DNA from: G963422745 sp965214285
Lineage (GTDB): Bacteria; Actinomycetota; Acidimicrobiia; Acidimicrobiales; Aldehydirespiratoraceae
NCBI GenBank assembly: GCA_965214285.1
Contig: OZ243946.1
Coordinates: forward strand, 2,294,001-2,358,000
DNA: 64,000 bases
Direction of reading: 5' to 3'
The notes under the pieces are model-generated. The model had not been told where the DNA came from. It was given only the letters and a program-made list of their open reading frames with translations, and did not search any database. Positions 16,851 to 25,932 of this stretch are shown here, in pieces (position 1 is the stretch's first letter; each line of letters opens with the position of its first letter). Position numbers and translations under genes: made by a program.

Positions 16851-18071
16851 TTAGGCTTCGAGGGCTTGTTTGAGATCGGCGAGGATGTCGTCGACCGACT
16901 CGATGCCGACCGACAGGCGCAGCAGGTCGTCGGGCACCTCCAGCGCCGAGCCCTCCGCCGAGGCGTGGGTCATCACGCCGGGATGCTCGATGAGGGACTC
17001 CACTCCCCCGAGCGACTCGGCGAGGGCGAACACCCGCGTCGATTGCGCCACCCGCATGGCGGCGTCACGCCCGCCGGCGAGGCGCATCGACACCATGCCC
17101 CCGAAGCCCGACATCTGGCGCAGCGCGGCGGCATGGCCAGGGTGGCCGGCCAGGCCCGGATACAGCACCTCGGCCACCGCATCGTGGCCGCTGAGCAGCT
17201 CCGCCACGGCGGCGGCGTTGGCGCAGTGGCGGTCCATGCGCACCCCCAGCGTCTTGAGCCCGCGCAGCGTGAGGTAGTTGTCGAACGGGCCGGGCACCGC
17301 GCCGATCGCGTTCTGCAGGTACGCCAGGCGCTCGGCGAGGCCGTCGTCGTCGGTGGCGACGAAGCCGCCGATCACGTCGGAGTGGCCGCCGCAGTACTTG
17401 GTGGTCGAGTGAACCACCACGTCGGCGCCGTGGCGCAACGGCTGCTGCAGGTACGGCGTGGCGAAGGTGTTGTCGACCACCAGCAAGGCGCCCGCTGCGT
17501 GGGCGACAGCGGCGATTGCGGCGATGTCGACAACGGTCAGCAGCGGGTTGGTCGGGGTCTCGGCCCACACCATGCGGGTGCGGGGGCCGATGGCGGCCTG
17601 CAGCGAAGCGGCGTCGCTGAGGTCGGCGCTGCTCCACTCGATGCCGGCGGGGGCCAGCACCGCCGAGATCAGCCGGTAGGTGCCGCCGTAGGCGTCGTCG
17701 CCGAGCACCACGTGGTCGCCTGGGGCCAGGGTGCGCAGCAGCGTGTCCTCGGCTGCCATGCCCGAGGCGAAGGCCAGCCCGTGGGCGGCGTGCTCCAGCG
17801 ACGCCAGGCAGTCCTGCAGGGCGCTGCGGGTCGGGTTGGCGGTGCGCGAGTACTCATAGCCGCGGGGGCGGCCCGGCGACGGCTGGGCGAAGGTGGTCGA
17901 AAGCGATATGGCGCCGATCACCGCCCCCGATACCGGGTCATGCGGCTGGCCGGCGCGGATCGCCCTGGTGTCGAAGCCCCAGCGCTCGGGATCGGCGAAA
18001 TCATCGGCTGAGCCGCCGCGGGTGCTGTCGGCGGTGCCGTCGCGGGGACTGTCGGCAGCGTTGCCGGCCAC
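16851..18071 (-). CDS. Cystathionine gamma-lyase/synthase family PLP enzyme
   Basis: 406 residues. It is a Cys/Met-metabolism PLP enzyme, with SLSTTFAQPSPG, YEYSRTANPTRSALQDCLASLE, the PLP-phosphate loop FASGMAAEDT, VVDNTFATPYLQQPL, the Schiff-base lysine in VHSTTKYCGGHSD and the C-terminal SLGGVESLIEHPGVMTHA. It lies 3 bp downstream of cystathionine beta-synthase, so the likely role is gamma-lyase in reverse transsulfuration (cystathionine to cysteine, 2-oxobutyrate and ammonia). Synthase activity (metB) cannot be excluded from sequence alone. The first about 30 residues are low-complexity. Confidence 0.9.
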   Translation of the reverse strand: MAGNAADSPRDGTADSTRGGSADDFADPERWGFDTRAIRAGQPHDPVSGAVIGAISLSTTFAQPSPGRPRGYEYSRTANPTRSALQDCLASLEHAAHGLAFASGMAAEDTLLRTLAPGDHVVLGDDAYGGTYRLISAVLAPAGIEWSSADLSDAASLQAAIGPRTRMVWAETPTNPLLTVVDIAAIAAVAHAAGALLVVDNTFATPYLQQPLRHGADVVVHSTTKYCGGHSDVIGGFVATDDDGLAERLAYLQNAIGAVPGPFDNYLTLRGLKTLGVRMDRHCANAAAVAELLSGHDAVAEVLYPGLAGHPGHAAALRQMSGFGGMVSMRLAGGRDAAMRVAQSTRVFALAESLGGVESLIEHPGVMTHASAEGSALEVPDDLLRLSVGIESVDDILADLKQALEA

Positions 18072-18074
18072 GGC

Positions 18075-19451
18075 TCAGTCCGTTTCCCGTGCGGCGGCCG
18101 ACAGGAAGTTCAACACGTCGCTGCTCGACACCACCGCCCTGGGCCGCCCGCCGTCGAGCACCAGCAGCGACGTGCAGGTCTCGAGCATCTCCACCGCAAG
18201 CGCCACCGGCTGGCCCGAGCCGATGGTGCGCAGGCGCGGCCCCATCACGTCCTCGACGGTCTTGTCGAGCACCGTGTCGGTGTCGAAGGCCAGCTCCATC
18301 AGCCGCAGGTCGCTCACCGAGCCCATCACCTCGGCGTTGGCGAGGGGCATCTCGCCCTTGGCGACCGGCAGCTGCGACACGCCGTGGCGGCTCATGATCT
18401 GCGACGCCTCGCGCACCGTCTGCTGGGGCTGCACGTACAGCAGCTCCGGCACGCCCTCGCGCCGGCTCGACAAGATGTCGTCGACCACCGGGCCGTCCGA
18501 GCGCAGGAAGCCGAAGCCGGCCATCCAGTCGTCGTCGAACATGGTCGACAGATACAGCCGCCCGCTGTCGGGCAGCAGCACCACCACCAGGTCATCCGCG
18601 GTGCAGTCGCGGGCCACGTCCAGGGCGGCCTTCACGGCGGTGCCGCACGAGCCGCCGATCAGCAGCCCCTCGCGGCGGGTGACCTCCCGTGCCGTGAGGA
18701 ACGAGTCGCGGTCGCTCACGGCGATGGTGCGGTCGACCACCGACGGGTCGTAGGTGTCGGGGAAGAAGTCCTCGCCCACGCCCTCCACCAGGTACGGCCT
18801 GCCCGAGCCGCCCGAGTACACCGATCCCTCGGGGTCCGCGGCGATGATGCGCACCTCGGGGTTCTGCTCCTTGAGGTAGCGGCCGACGCCCGTGAGCGTG
18901 CCGCCGGTGCCTGCGCCTGCCACGAAATGGGTGACCCGGCCGGCGGTCTGGCGCCAGATCTCGGGGCCGGTGGTGTCGTAGTGCGACTGCGGGTTGGCCG
19001 GGTTGTGGTACTGGTCGGGCCGGAAGGCGCCAGGGATGTCGTCGACCAGGCGCCGCGCTGTGGAGTAGTAGGAGTCGGGGTCGTCCGGCGAGACGGCCAC
19101 CGGGCAGACGATCACCTCGGCGCCGTAGGCCCGCAGGATGTCGACCTTCTCGGCGGCCACCTTGTCGGTGACCACGAAGATGCAGCGGTAGCCGCGCTGG
19201 GCGGCCACTATCGCCAGGCCCACGCCGGTGTTGCCAGAGGTCGGCTCCACGATGGTCCCGCCGGGCCGCAGCAGGCCCGCCCGCTCGGCCTCGTCGATCA
19301 TGGCCACAGCCGGGCGGTCCTTGGAGCTGCCGCCGGGGTTGACCGCCTCGACCTTGGCGACCACCGGGCAGCCCAGGCCCTCGTCGAGGCGGCGCAGGCG
19401 CACCAGCGGGGTCTCGCCCACCATGTCGAGCACCGATTCGAGGATCTCCAT
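18075..19451 (-). CDS. cbs: Cystathionine beta-synthase with CBS domains
   Basis: 458 residues from the ATG at 19451. The PLP domain (about residues 1-320) has GGSSKDRPA with the PLP lysine at 44, EPTSGNTGVGLA, GAGTGGTLTGVGRYL and LLIGGSCGTA. A CBS pair follows (about 335-455: ASQIMSRHGVSQLPV, VMGSVSDLRL, VLDKTVEDVMGPRLRT, LLVLDGGRPRAVVSSSDVL), the regulatory module of CBS enzymes. The reaction is serine plus homocysteine to cystathionine. With the gene 3 bp downstream it forms a two-gene reverse-transsulfuration operon. Length and domain order match actinobacterial CBS. Confidence 0.94.
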   Translation of the reverse strand: MEILESVLDMVGETPLVRLRRLDEGLGCPVVAKVEAVNPGGSSKDRPAVAMIDEAERAGLLRPGGTIVEPTSGNTGVGLAIVAAQRGYRCIFVVTDKVAAEKVDILRAYGAEVIVCPVAVSPDDPDSYYSTARRLVDDIPGAFRPDQYHNPANPQSHYDTTGPEIWRQTAGRVTHFVAGAGTGGTLTGVGRYLKEQNPEVRIIAADPEGSVYSGGSGRPYLVEGVGEDFFPDTYDPSVVDRTIAVSDRDSFLTAREVTRREGLLIGGSCGTAVKAALDVARDCTADDLVVVLLPDSGRLYLSTMFDDDWMAGFGFLRSDGPVVDDILSSRREGVPELLYVQPQQTVREASQIMSRHGVSQLPVAKGEMPLANAEVMGSVSDLRLMELAFDTDTVLDKTVEDVMGPRLRTIGSGQPVALAVEMLETCTSLLVLDGGRPRAVVSSSDVLNFLSAAARETD

Positions 19452-19549
19452 GCGTTGCGCCTCCAGGCGGCTGCTCCAGGCGGTTGCTCAGACGGTTGCG
19501 CCCCACCCCCCGGCGTTGCGCTCGTGGGCGCGAGGCTAACGTCATCGCG

Positions 19550-20821
19550 GTGAACGACACTTCTCAGAACCCAGCGGCCCCGGCTTCGGCGAGCGCCCCG
19601 GGCCTGCTCTCCAGCGTGCGGGTCATCGAGTCGAGCCTGCTCGGGCCGGGCCACGTGGCGACCTTCTTCGCCGACCTCGGCGCGGACGTGATCAAGGTGG
19701 AGTCGCCCAAGGGCGACTACATCCGCCAGATGACCTGGCCGATCGTCGACGGCGTGTCGCTGCTGCACCTGCACACCCACCGCGGCAAGCGCAGCGTGGC
19801 GCTCGACCTCAAGACCGAGCCGGCCAAGCAGCTCTACCGCGACCTCGTGGCCGGCGCGGACGTGGTGGTGGAGGCGATGCGGCCCGGCACGCTGGCGCGC
19901 CTCGGGCTCGGCTACGACGAGCTGGCGGCGGTCAACCCGCGGGTCGTGTTCGCCACGCTGTCGGGCTACGGCGCGACCGGGCCCTACAAGGACATGCCCA
20001 GCCACGGCATCGCCTATGACACCTGGAGCGGGATCGTGCAGCCGGTGGTCGACGACGAGGGCTTCACCCGCATCCCGCGGGACATGCCGAATGTGGGGAT
20101 CAACGTCGGGCCGATGCTCGGGGCGGTGGCGGTGCTGGCCGCGGTGATCTCGGCGCGTGAGACCGGCAGGGGCTGCGAGCTGGAGCTGGCCCAGTCCGAC
20201 GCCTCGGCCTACATGGACTGGTACCGCATCGAGAGCGAGCGGGCCTACCTGCGCCCCGAGGACGAGGTGACCGGCAACCCCGCGGACGGCTACGAGCGGC
20301 GGCCCGCCGGGCTGGCAGGCATGTGGGAGGGCGTGCGCTACCAGATGTACGCGGCGGCCGACGGGCACGTGCTGTTCATGGCCAGCGAGCAGGCCTTCTG
20401 GCGCAACTTCTGCGAGGGCGTCGGGCGCATGGACCTGTTCGAGCGCTGGCCCGGGTCCACCTACGCCGACCACGCACGGGGCAACACCGAGCTGCAACGG
20501 GAGCTGCAGGCTGTCTTTGCCGCCAGGACGTGCGCCGACTGGCTCGCCTTCGCGGATGAGCACAACACCACCATCGCCCCGGTGAACACGCCGGCCAACA
20601 TCGGCGACGACCCGCAGTTCCAGGCCCGCATGGGCTTCTACCCCACCGAGGAGCTGGGCTGCGAGCAGCTGCCGCTGCCGGTGTTCGTGGGCGGCGAGCC
20701 GCTGGGCTGCCCGACGATGGCGCCCACGGTCGGCGAGCACACCGAGACGGTGCTGGCCGAGGTGCTGGGCAAGTCCGCCGCGGAGATCGAGTCGCTGCGC
20801 CAGGCGGGCGCCTTCGGCTGA
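19550..20821 (+). CDS. CaiB/BaiF family CoA-transferase (copy 1)
   Basis: 423 residues from a GTG at 19550; the frame is open further upstream but family similarity begins about 20 residues in. Family III CoA-transferase features are LLSSVRVIESSLLGPGHVATFFADLGADVIKVESPKGDY, KRSVALDLKT, VVVEAMRPGTLARLGLGYDEL and GYGATGPYKDMPSHG. These enzymes move CoA between organic acids through a glutamyl/aspartyl anhydride. It is the first of three divergent paralogues in the window and lies convergent to thiol peroxidase. Substrate cannot be assigned. Confidence 0.9.
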   Translation: MNDTSQNPAAPASASAPGLLSSVRVIESSLLGPGHVATFFADLGADVIKVESPKGDYIRQMTWPIVDGVSLLHLHTHRGKRSVALDLKTEPAKQLYRDLVAGADVVVEAMRPGTLARLGLGYDELAAVNPRVVFATLSGYGATGPYKDMPSHGIAYDTWSGIVQPVVDDEGFTRIPRDMPNVGINVGPMLGAVAVLAAVISARETGRGCELELAQSDASAYMDWYRIESERAYLRPEDEVTGNPADGYERRPAGLAGMWEGVRYQMYAAADGHVLFMASEQAFWRNFCEGVGRMDLFERWPGSTYADHARGNTELQRELQAVFAARTCADWLAFADEHNTTIAPVNTPANIGDDPQFQARMGFYPTEELGCEQLPLPVFVGGEPLGCPTMAPTVGEHTETVLAEVLGKSAAEIESLRQAGAFG

Positions 20822-20850
20822 GCTGGGGCTCTCGGTCCGGCTCGGTCTCG

Positions 20851-20869
20851 GCCCCTCGCTGGTCGGGGC
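20851..20869. terminator. Hairpin between convergent genes
   Basis: GCCCC (20851-20855), a 9-nt loop and GGGGC (20865-20869) lie in the 66-bp gap between the ends of the CaiB gene and thiol peroxidase. There is no T tract on either side, as is common for high-GC actinobacterial terminators. Assigned on position and structure only. Confidence 0.35.
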
Positions 20870-20887
20870 ACGCTCAGCCGGGGCGGG

Positions 20888-21388
20888 TCAGGCGATTGCT
20901 GCCAGCGCTGCGTCGTAGTCGGGCTCGTCAGCGATCTCGGCGACCAGCTCGGTGTGGGCGACGTTGCCGTCGCCGTCGATGACCACCACCGCACGCGCCG
21001 CCAGGCCTTCGAGGATGCCGTCGGTGATGCGCACGCCGTAGGCGTCGAGCACCTCGGGGTTGCGGAACGTCGACCCGCAGGCCACGTTGTCGATGCCCTC
21101 GGCGCCGCAGAAGCGCCCCGCCGCGGGCGGCAGGTCCGCCGACACGCACAGCACGGCGGCCCCTTCGAGCGCCGCGGCGCGCTCGTTGAAGGTGCGCACG
21201 CTCTGGGCGCAGGTCGGCGTGTCCACCGACGGGAAGATGTTGAGCACCAGCGCCTTGCCCGCATAGTCGGCCTCGCTGATGGGGGCGAAGCCGCTGCTGA
21301 CGAGCGTGAAGCCTGGGGCGGCGCTGCCAACTTGCGGCAGCTCGCCGCTGGTGCGAACCGGGTTTCCGTGGAGTGTGATCTCTGCCAT
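20888..21388 (-). CDS. tpx: Thiol peroxidase (Tpx-type peroxiredoxin)
   Basis: 166 residues from the ATG at 21388. It has the Tpx pattern throughout: ITLHGNPVRTSGELPQVGS, VLNIFPSVDTPTCAQSVRTFN with the peroxidatic Cys in TPTC, and the resolving Cys in GRFCGAEGIDN. The product reduces peroxides using thioredoxin in the cytoplasm. The start codon and family start coincide. Here the peroxidatic residue is Cys, unlike the Sec-containing peroxiredoxin at 46026-46475. It is divergent from the SelW-like selenoprotein gene, about 70 bp apart, so the two may share regulation. Confidence 0.95.
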   Translation of the reverse strand: MAEITLHGNPVRTSGELPQVGSAAPGFTLVSSGFAPISEADYAGKALVLNIFPSVDTPTCAQSVRTFNERAAALEGAAVLCVSADLPPAAGRFCGAEGIDNVACGSTFRNPEVLDAYGVRITDGILEGLAARAVVVIDGDGNVAHTELVAEIADEPDYDAALAAIA

Positions 21389-21457
21389 GGCCCGAGCATA
21401 GGAGCGATACCGCCGCCGGAGCGCATCGCCGGGCGCCGCCCGCGGTAATCTCGGGAG

Positions 21458-21724
21458 ATGAGCCACAAGATCGAGATCGCCTACTGCGTCCCTTGAGATT
21501 ATTCGGCCCACGCCGTGAGCGCGGTCGCAGATCTCCTCAGCAACTACCAGCACGTCATCTCCGAGCTGCGCCTCGTGACGGGCGGCAACGGCATCTTCGA
21601 CGTGAGCGTCGACGGCGAGCTGCTCTACTCCAAGGGCCAGACCGGCCGCCATGCCGAGCCCGGCGAGGTTCTGGGCCTCTTCGCCGATCTGGTGGGCGAC
21701 GGCGTCCGCCGCTACGGGACCTGA
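21458..21724 (+). CDS. SelW-like (Rdx family) selenoprotein with CVPU motif
   Basis: 88 residues reading a TGA at 21494-21496 as Sec13. The frame gives IEIAYCVPUDYSAHAVSAVA, the CxxU redox motif placed right after the first beta strand as in SelW/SelT/SelH (Rdx) proteins. The rest of the fold follows: ELRLVTGGNGIFDVSVDG and ELLYSKGQTGRHAEP. Sequence quality is continuous across the TGA, and without it the conserved N-terminal strand and the CxxC/U site would be lost; a caller would start at the GTG at 21515. TAATCT lies six bases before the ATG, suggesting a leaderless message; GGGAG abuts the ATG. Role: small thiol/selenol oxidoreductase, partner unknown. Confidence 0.88.
21494..21535 (+). 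promoter_or_regulatory. Candidate bacterial SECIS for the SelW-like gene
   Basis: GAGAT at 21495-21499, overlapping the Sec codon, pairs with ATCTC at 21531-21535 to form a base stem. Inside it, GCCGT (21512-21516) pairs with GCGGT (21521-21525) through G-C and G-U pairs around a GAGC loop. The loop begins 23 nt after the first base of the TGA and starts with G. This layout, with the UGA at the base of an extended hairpin, is like the classic fdhF element. Confidence 0.6.
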
Positions 21725-21785
21725 TGACCCCAGGCGACAGCCTGGCGAGCCCGGGCTGCAGCCGCATGACCCCAGGCGCCCGCAG

Positions 21786-23225
21786 GTGAGCGGCGCGGCG
21801 GGCGACCCGCTCGACCTCGACGCCTTCCGACGCAACGGCCACGCCCTGATCGACTGGATCGCCGACTACCTGGAGCGCCTCGAGGACCGCCCGGTGGCCG
21901 AGCCTGTGCAGCCCGGCGACGTGAGGGCCAAGCTGCCAGCCGCCGCTCCCGAGCAGCCCGAGCCGTTCACCGAGCTGCTGGCCGACCTCGACCGGGTGGT
22001 GGTTCCCGCGCTTACCCACTGGCAGCACCCGAGCTTCTTCGCCTTCTTCCCTGCCATGTCGTCGCCGGCTTCGGTGCTGGGCGAGCTGGCCGCGGCCGGC
22101 CTGGGCGCGCAGGGGATGATGTGGTCGACCTCGCCTGCGCTCACCGAAGTCGAGTCGCACGTGCTCGACTGGCTGGTCGACCTCACCGGCGTGCCTCAGG
22201 CGTGGAAGACGACCGGCACCGGCGGCGGCGTGATCCAGACCAGCGCCTCGGACGCCGCCCACACGGCTCTGGTGGTGGCCCGAGAGCAGTGCGCCAGGCG
22301 CAGCGGCGCATCAGCCGAGGCCATGGTCGCCTACGCGTCGGCGCAGGCGCATTCGTCGCTGGAGAAAGGCACCCGGATCGCCGGCTACGGGCGCGTCCGC
22401 CTGATCGACGTCGACGACCGCTTCGCCATGCGGCCCGACTCGCTGGCTGAGGCGGTGGACGCGGACCTCGCCGCGGGGCTCTCCCCCGCTTTCGTGTGCG
22501 CCACCGTGGGCACCACTGCCACCACCGCGGTGGACCCGATCGCTGCCATCGGCGAGGTGGCGACCCGCCACGGCATGTGGCTGCACGTGGATGCGGCCTA
22601 TGCGGGCTCGGCGATGATCTGCGAGGAGTTCCGCCGGCATCAGCACGGCCTGGAGTCGGCGCACAGCTACAGCTTCAACCCGCACAAGTGGCTGTTCACC
22701 AACTTCGACTGCTCGGTGTTCTGGGTGGCCGACCGCCGGCCGCTGCTCGCGGCGCTCGCCGTCAGCGCCCCGTATCTGCGCAACGCGGCCAGCGACTCCG
22801 GCGAGGTGATCGACTACCGCGACTGGCATCTGCCGCTCGGCCGGCGGTTCCGGGCGCTGAAGCTGTGGTGGGTGCTGCGCAGCCACGGCGCAGAGGGCCT
22901 CAGGGCACGGATCCGCGAGACGGTCCGCTGGGCCGACGAGCTGGCCGGCTGGGTGCAGGCCCGGCCCGAGCTGGAGCTGGTCGCCCCGCATCCCTTCGCC
23001 CTGGTCTGCTTCGCGCATCGCGGCGGCTCGGATGCCACCAGGGATCTGGCCGCTGCGATCAACGAAGACGGCGCTGTGCTGGTGACGGTCTCCGAGATCG
23101 ACGACCGGGCCTTCATCCGGGTGTCGATCGGCTCTACCTGGACCCGCCGCCGCCATGTGCTGGCCCTGCAGGACCGCATCGCCGGGCTGCTGGACGACGA
23201 CGCCGCCGAGCAAGGCCGATCCTGA
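21786..23225 (+). CDS. PLP-dependent aromatic-L-amino-acid decarboxylase family protein
   Basis: 479 residues from the GTG at 21786. It is a group II decarboxylase: WQHPSFFAFFPAMSSPASVLGEL, WSTSPALTEVESHVLDWL, TGGGVIQTSASDAAHTALV, LHVDAAYAGSAMICEEFR with the PLP-binding Asp, and the Schiff-base lysine in SFNPHKWLFTNFDCSVFWV. Likely substrates are aromatic amino acids (tryptophan, tyrosine or DOPA), but glutamate- or histidine-type activity cannot be ruled out. It lies between the SelW-like gene and a CoA-transferase on the same strand with 2-60 bp gaps, so it is probably part of a longer transcript. Confidence 0.92.
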   Translation: MSGAAGDPLDLDAFRRNGHALIDWIADYLERLEDRPVAEPVQPGDVRAKLPAAAPEQPEPFTELLADLDRVVVPALTHWQHPSFFAFFPAMSSPASVLGELAAAGLGAQGMMWSTSPALTEVESHVLDWLVDLTGVPQAWKTTGTGGGVIQTSASDAAHTALVVAREQCARRSGASAEAMVAYASAQAHSSLEKGTRIAGYGRVRLIDVDDRFAMRPDSLAEAVDADLAAGLSPAFVCATVGTTATTAVDPIAAIGEVATRHGMWLHVDAAYAGSAMICEEFRRHQHGLESAHSYSFNPHKWLFTNFDCSVFWVADRRPLLAALAVSAPYLRNAASDSGEVIDYRDWHLPLGRRFRALKLWWVLRSHGAEGLRARIRETVRWADELAGWVQARPELELVAPHPFALVCFAHRGGSDATRDLAAAINEDGAVLVTVSEIDDRAFIRVSIGSTWTRRRHVLALQDRIAGLLDDDAAEQGRS

Positions 23226-23227
23226 TC

Positions 23228-24571
23228 GTGGCAGCGTCGCCCACAGAACCCATCGAGCCGGCAGACCCCGCCCAGGCAGCGTCGTCCTCCGAGCCGGCCC
23301 AGGCCGCCGAGACTGACGGCGCTGGCGGTGCCGCCCAGGCCGGCAAGGCCTCTGACGACGCCGATGACACGATGCCGCTGGCCGGCATCCGTGTGCTGGC
23401 CATGGAGCAGATGGCCGCGCTGCCTTTCGCCACGCAGCTCTTGGCCCGGCTAGGCGCCGAGGTGGTGAAGGTCGAGCACCCCACAACCGGCGACAGCGGC
23501 CGCGGCTCGGTGCCTGCCATAGTCGACCCGCAGGGCCGCAGCGTCGGCGCCACCTTCCTGCGCAACAACCTCAACAAACGCTCGCTGACCATCGACCTCA
23601 AGCAGCCAGCCGGCGTCGCCCTGCTGCTGGAGCTGGCGCCGCGTTTCGACGTGGTCTGCGAGAACTTCAAGGCCGGCACCGCGGACCGCCTCGGCGTCGG
23701 CTACAGCGCAGTGTCGGCGGTGCATCGGAGCGTGGTGTACCTGTCGGTGTCGGGCTTCGGCAACGACCCGGCGTCGCCGTACATGCAGCGCCCCGCCTAT
23801 GCGGCGGTGGTCGAGGCCATGTCGGGCATCTACGAGTACAAGCGCCGCCCCGGCCGCCCGCCCGTGGCCAACCCGGTCGGCGCGCTCGGCGACATCTCCG
23901 CCGCCCTGTTCGGCACCATCGGCGTGCTCGCCGCCCTGCGCCGGCGCGACCGCACCGGCGAGGGCCGCCACATCGACGTGGCCATGCTGGACTCCACCAT
24001 GGCCATGACCGACATCGTCACCAACTTCTATTCGATGGGCATCGACGACGAGGCCTCCAGCGGGGTGGGCATAGTGGAGACCTTCGCCGCCGGTGAGGGC
24101 CATTTCGTGCTGCAGATCGTGCGCCGCCACCACTTCGCCAAGGTGGCCGAGCTGACCGGCAACGAGGCCTGGCTGACCGATCCCCGCCTCGCCGGCCCGG
24201 CAGGCTGGCAGCGCCACCTCGAGACCGAGCTGCGGCCCGGCATCGAGGGATGGGCGTCGTCGCTGACCAACCGCGAGGCCGTCGGGCTGCTGTCGGCCGC
24301 GGGGGTCGCCGCTGGCGAGTCGAACACCTCGGCGGAGATCAGCAACGACCCTCACGTCGCAGCCCGCCGAATGCTGTTCCGCATGGACGATCCCTCAGGC
24401 GGCGACCCGGTGGCGGTGCCGGGCAACCCGATCAAGATGAGCGGCGTCCCCGACGGCCCCGACAGCCGGGTGCCGTGGCTCGGCGAGCACACCGACGAGC
24501 TGCTCAGAACCGAGCTCGGCCTCGACGAAGAGCTCATCGCCGAGCTGCGCGCCGCCGGCGTCATCGCCTGA
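23228..24571 (+). CDS. CaiB/BaiF family CoA-transferase (copy 2)
   Basis: 447 residues from a GTG two bases after the decarboxylase stop. An Ala/Asp-rich leader of about 50 residues precedes the family start MPLAGIRVLAMEQMAALPFATQLLARLGAEVVKVEHP; the MPLAG methionine is an alternative start. Further features are NKRSLTIDLKQPAG, VVCENFKAGTADRLGVGY, SGFGNDPASPYMQRPAYAAVVEAMSG and GEGRHIDVAMLDSTMAM. Tight linkage with the decarboxylase suggests joint expression; the substrate is unassigned. Confidence 0.9.
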   Translation: MAASPTEPIEPADPAQAASSSEPAQAAETDGAGGAAQAGKASDDADDTMPLAGIRVLAMEQMAALPFATQLLARLGAEVVKVEHPTTGDSGRGSVPAIVDPQGRSVGATFLRNNLNKRSLTIDLKQPAGVALLLELAPRFDVVCENFKAGTADRLGVGYSAVSAVHRSVVYLSVSGFGNDPASPYMQRPAYAAVVEAMSGIYEYKRRPGRPPVANPVGALGDISAALFGTIGVLAALRRRDRTGEGRHIDVAMLDSTMAMTDIVTNFYSMGIDDEASSGVGIVETFAAGEGHFVLQIVRRHHFAKVAELTGNEAWLTDPRLAGPAGWQRHLETELRPGIEGWASSLTNREAVGLLSAAGVAAGESNTSAEISNDPHVAARRMLFRMDDPSGGDPVAVPGNPIKMSGVPDGPDSRVPWLGEHTDELLRTELGLDEELIAELRAAGVIA

Positions 24572-24579
24572 CCCGGCCA

Positions 24580-24596
24580 GGTCTCGGACCGAGACC
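24580..24596 (+). terminator. Perfect inverted repeat after the CoA-transferase gene
   Basis: GGTCTCGG-A-CCGAGACC is a perfect palindrome nine bases after the stop codon. As RNA it would fold as GGTCTC/GAGACC with a 5-nt loop. There is no T tract. It is placed like a terminator; an operator for the acyl-CoA dehydrogenase gene downstream is the alternative. Confidence 0.4.
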
Positions 24597-24705
24597 GCCC
24601 GCGGCGTCGCCGCGCCCGTGCCGTGACTGGCCAGACACCCGTGGGCGAACCGCAGCAGGCGGCTTATCGCCGCTTGGCGGGGCGCGTTATCGTGGCGCCG
24701 TCGTC

Positions 24706-25929
24706 ATGGATTTCAGGTTCACCCCCGAGCAGCAGGCGTTCGCCTCCGAGGTGCGCGAATTCCTCGACGCCAACGACGACCCCGAGGTCTTCGACCTGAC
24801 CCGCGAGAACATGGCCCAGATCGTCGACACCCCCGGGCGGCGCGCCTTCATGCGCCGTCTCGGCCAGAAGGGCTGGCTGGGCATCACCTGGCCGACCGAG
24901 CACGGCGGCAGCGACGGCGAGGGCGTCTACGAGTACATCCTCAACGAGCAGCTCGCCGGCCGCGGCGGCCCGCAGATCGGCAAGGGCGTCGGCATCATCG
25001 GCAAGACCCTGATCGCGCACGGCTCCGAGAAGCTCAAGGGCGAGTTCCTGCCGCAGATCCTGAACAACGACGTGGAGTTCGCGGTCGGCTATTCCGAGCC
25101 CGACGCCGGCTCCGACGCCGCCGCCATGCGCCTGCGAGCCGAGCGCATCACCAGCGACTCCGGCGGCGACGGCTGGCTGCTCAACGGCCAGAAGACCTGG
25201 ACCACCTCGGCGCACTTCGCGGAGTGGTACTGGGTGGGTGCCCGCACCGATCCCGACAACAAGCACATGGGCATCACGCTGATGCTGGTGCCGCTGGACC
25301 ACGAGGGGATCACGATCACCGAGATCCGCACCATGGGCGACGAGCGCACCAACGAGGTGTTCTTCGACGACGTGTTCGTGCCCGACGACTACGTGGTCGG
25401 CGAGGTCAACCACGGCTTCCGCTACATCAGCCAGGCGCTGGACCTGGAGCGCTTCACGATGTTCACCATCGCCCCGATCCTGCAGCGCCTCGACCTGCTC
25501 ACCGATTACGTGAAGAGCACCGAGCGCGACGGCGCCGCCCTGGCCGACGACCCCCGGATCCGCTCGCGCCTGGCCCGCCTGCACACCGAGGCCGAGGTGG
25601 CCAGGGTCATGGGGCTGAAGTTCGTGGCCGAGGCGGTGAAGGTCGAGAAAGCCCACCGCGAGGGCCGCCAGGGCTTCCAGCCGCCCACCGTGGAGGCCAG
25701 CGAGTACAAGCTGTTCGCCACCGAGCTGTCCAAGCGCATCGCCGATGCGGCCATGGACATCGGCGGGCCGGGCTCGCAGCTTCGGGTGCACACCGAGGAC
25801 GCCCCCATGAAGGGGCGCTCGGAGTCGACCTACCGCTACACCGTGATCGACACCATCGGCGGCGGGGCCTCGGAGATCCAGAAGAACATCATCGCCCGCC
25901 GCGGCCTCGGGCTGCCCAAGAACTTCTGA
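24706..25929 (+). CDS. Acyl-CoA dehydrogenase (copy 1)
   Basis: 407 residues from the ATG at 24706. The family layout is complete: MDFRFTPEQQAFASEVREFLD helical start, GWLGITWPTEHGG, FAVGYSEPDAGSDAAAMRLRA (FAD/substrate signature), WLLNGQKTWTTSAHFAEWYW and MDIGGPGSQLRVHTEDAP. The catalytic-base segment near the C-terminus reads YRYTVIDTIGGGASEIQKNIIARRGLGLP. It introduces a trans double bond into an acyl-CoA using FAD and passes electrons to ETF. It is followed 3 bp later by a CoA-transferase, then a hydratase and a second dehydrogenase, consistent with degradation of an organic acid. Confidence 0.93.
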   Translation: MDFRFTPEQQAFASEVREFLDANDDPEVFDLTRENMAQIVDTPGRRAFMRRLGQKGWLGITWPTEHGGSDGEGVYEYILNEQLAGRGGPQIGKGVGIIGKTLIAHGSEKLKGEFLPQILNNDVEFAVGYSEPDAGSDAAAMRLRAERITSDSGGDGWLLNGQKTWTTSAHFAEWYWVGARTDPDNKHMGITLMLVPLDHEGITITEIRTMGDERTNEVFFDDVFVPDDYVVGEVNHGFRYISQALDLERFTMFTIAPILQRLDLLTDYVKSTERDGAALADDPRIRSRLARLHTEAEVARVMGLKFVAEAVKVEKAHREGRQGFQPPTVEASEYKLFATELSKRIADAAMDIGGPGSQLRVHTEDAPMKGRSESTYRYTVIDTIGGGASEIQKNIIARRGLGLPKNF

Positions 25930-25932
25930 GCC

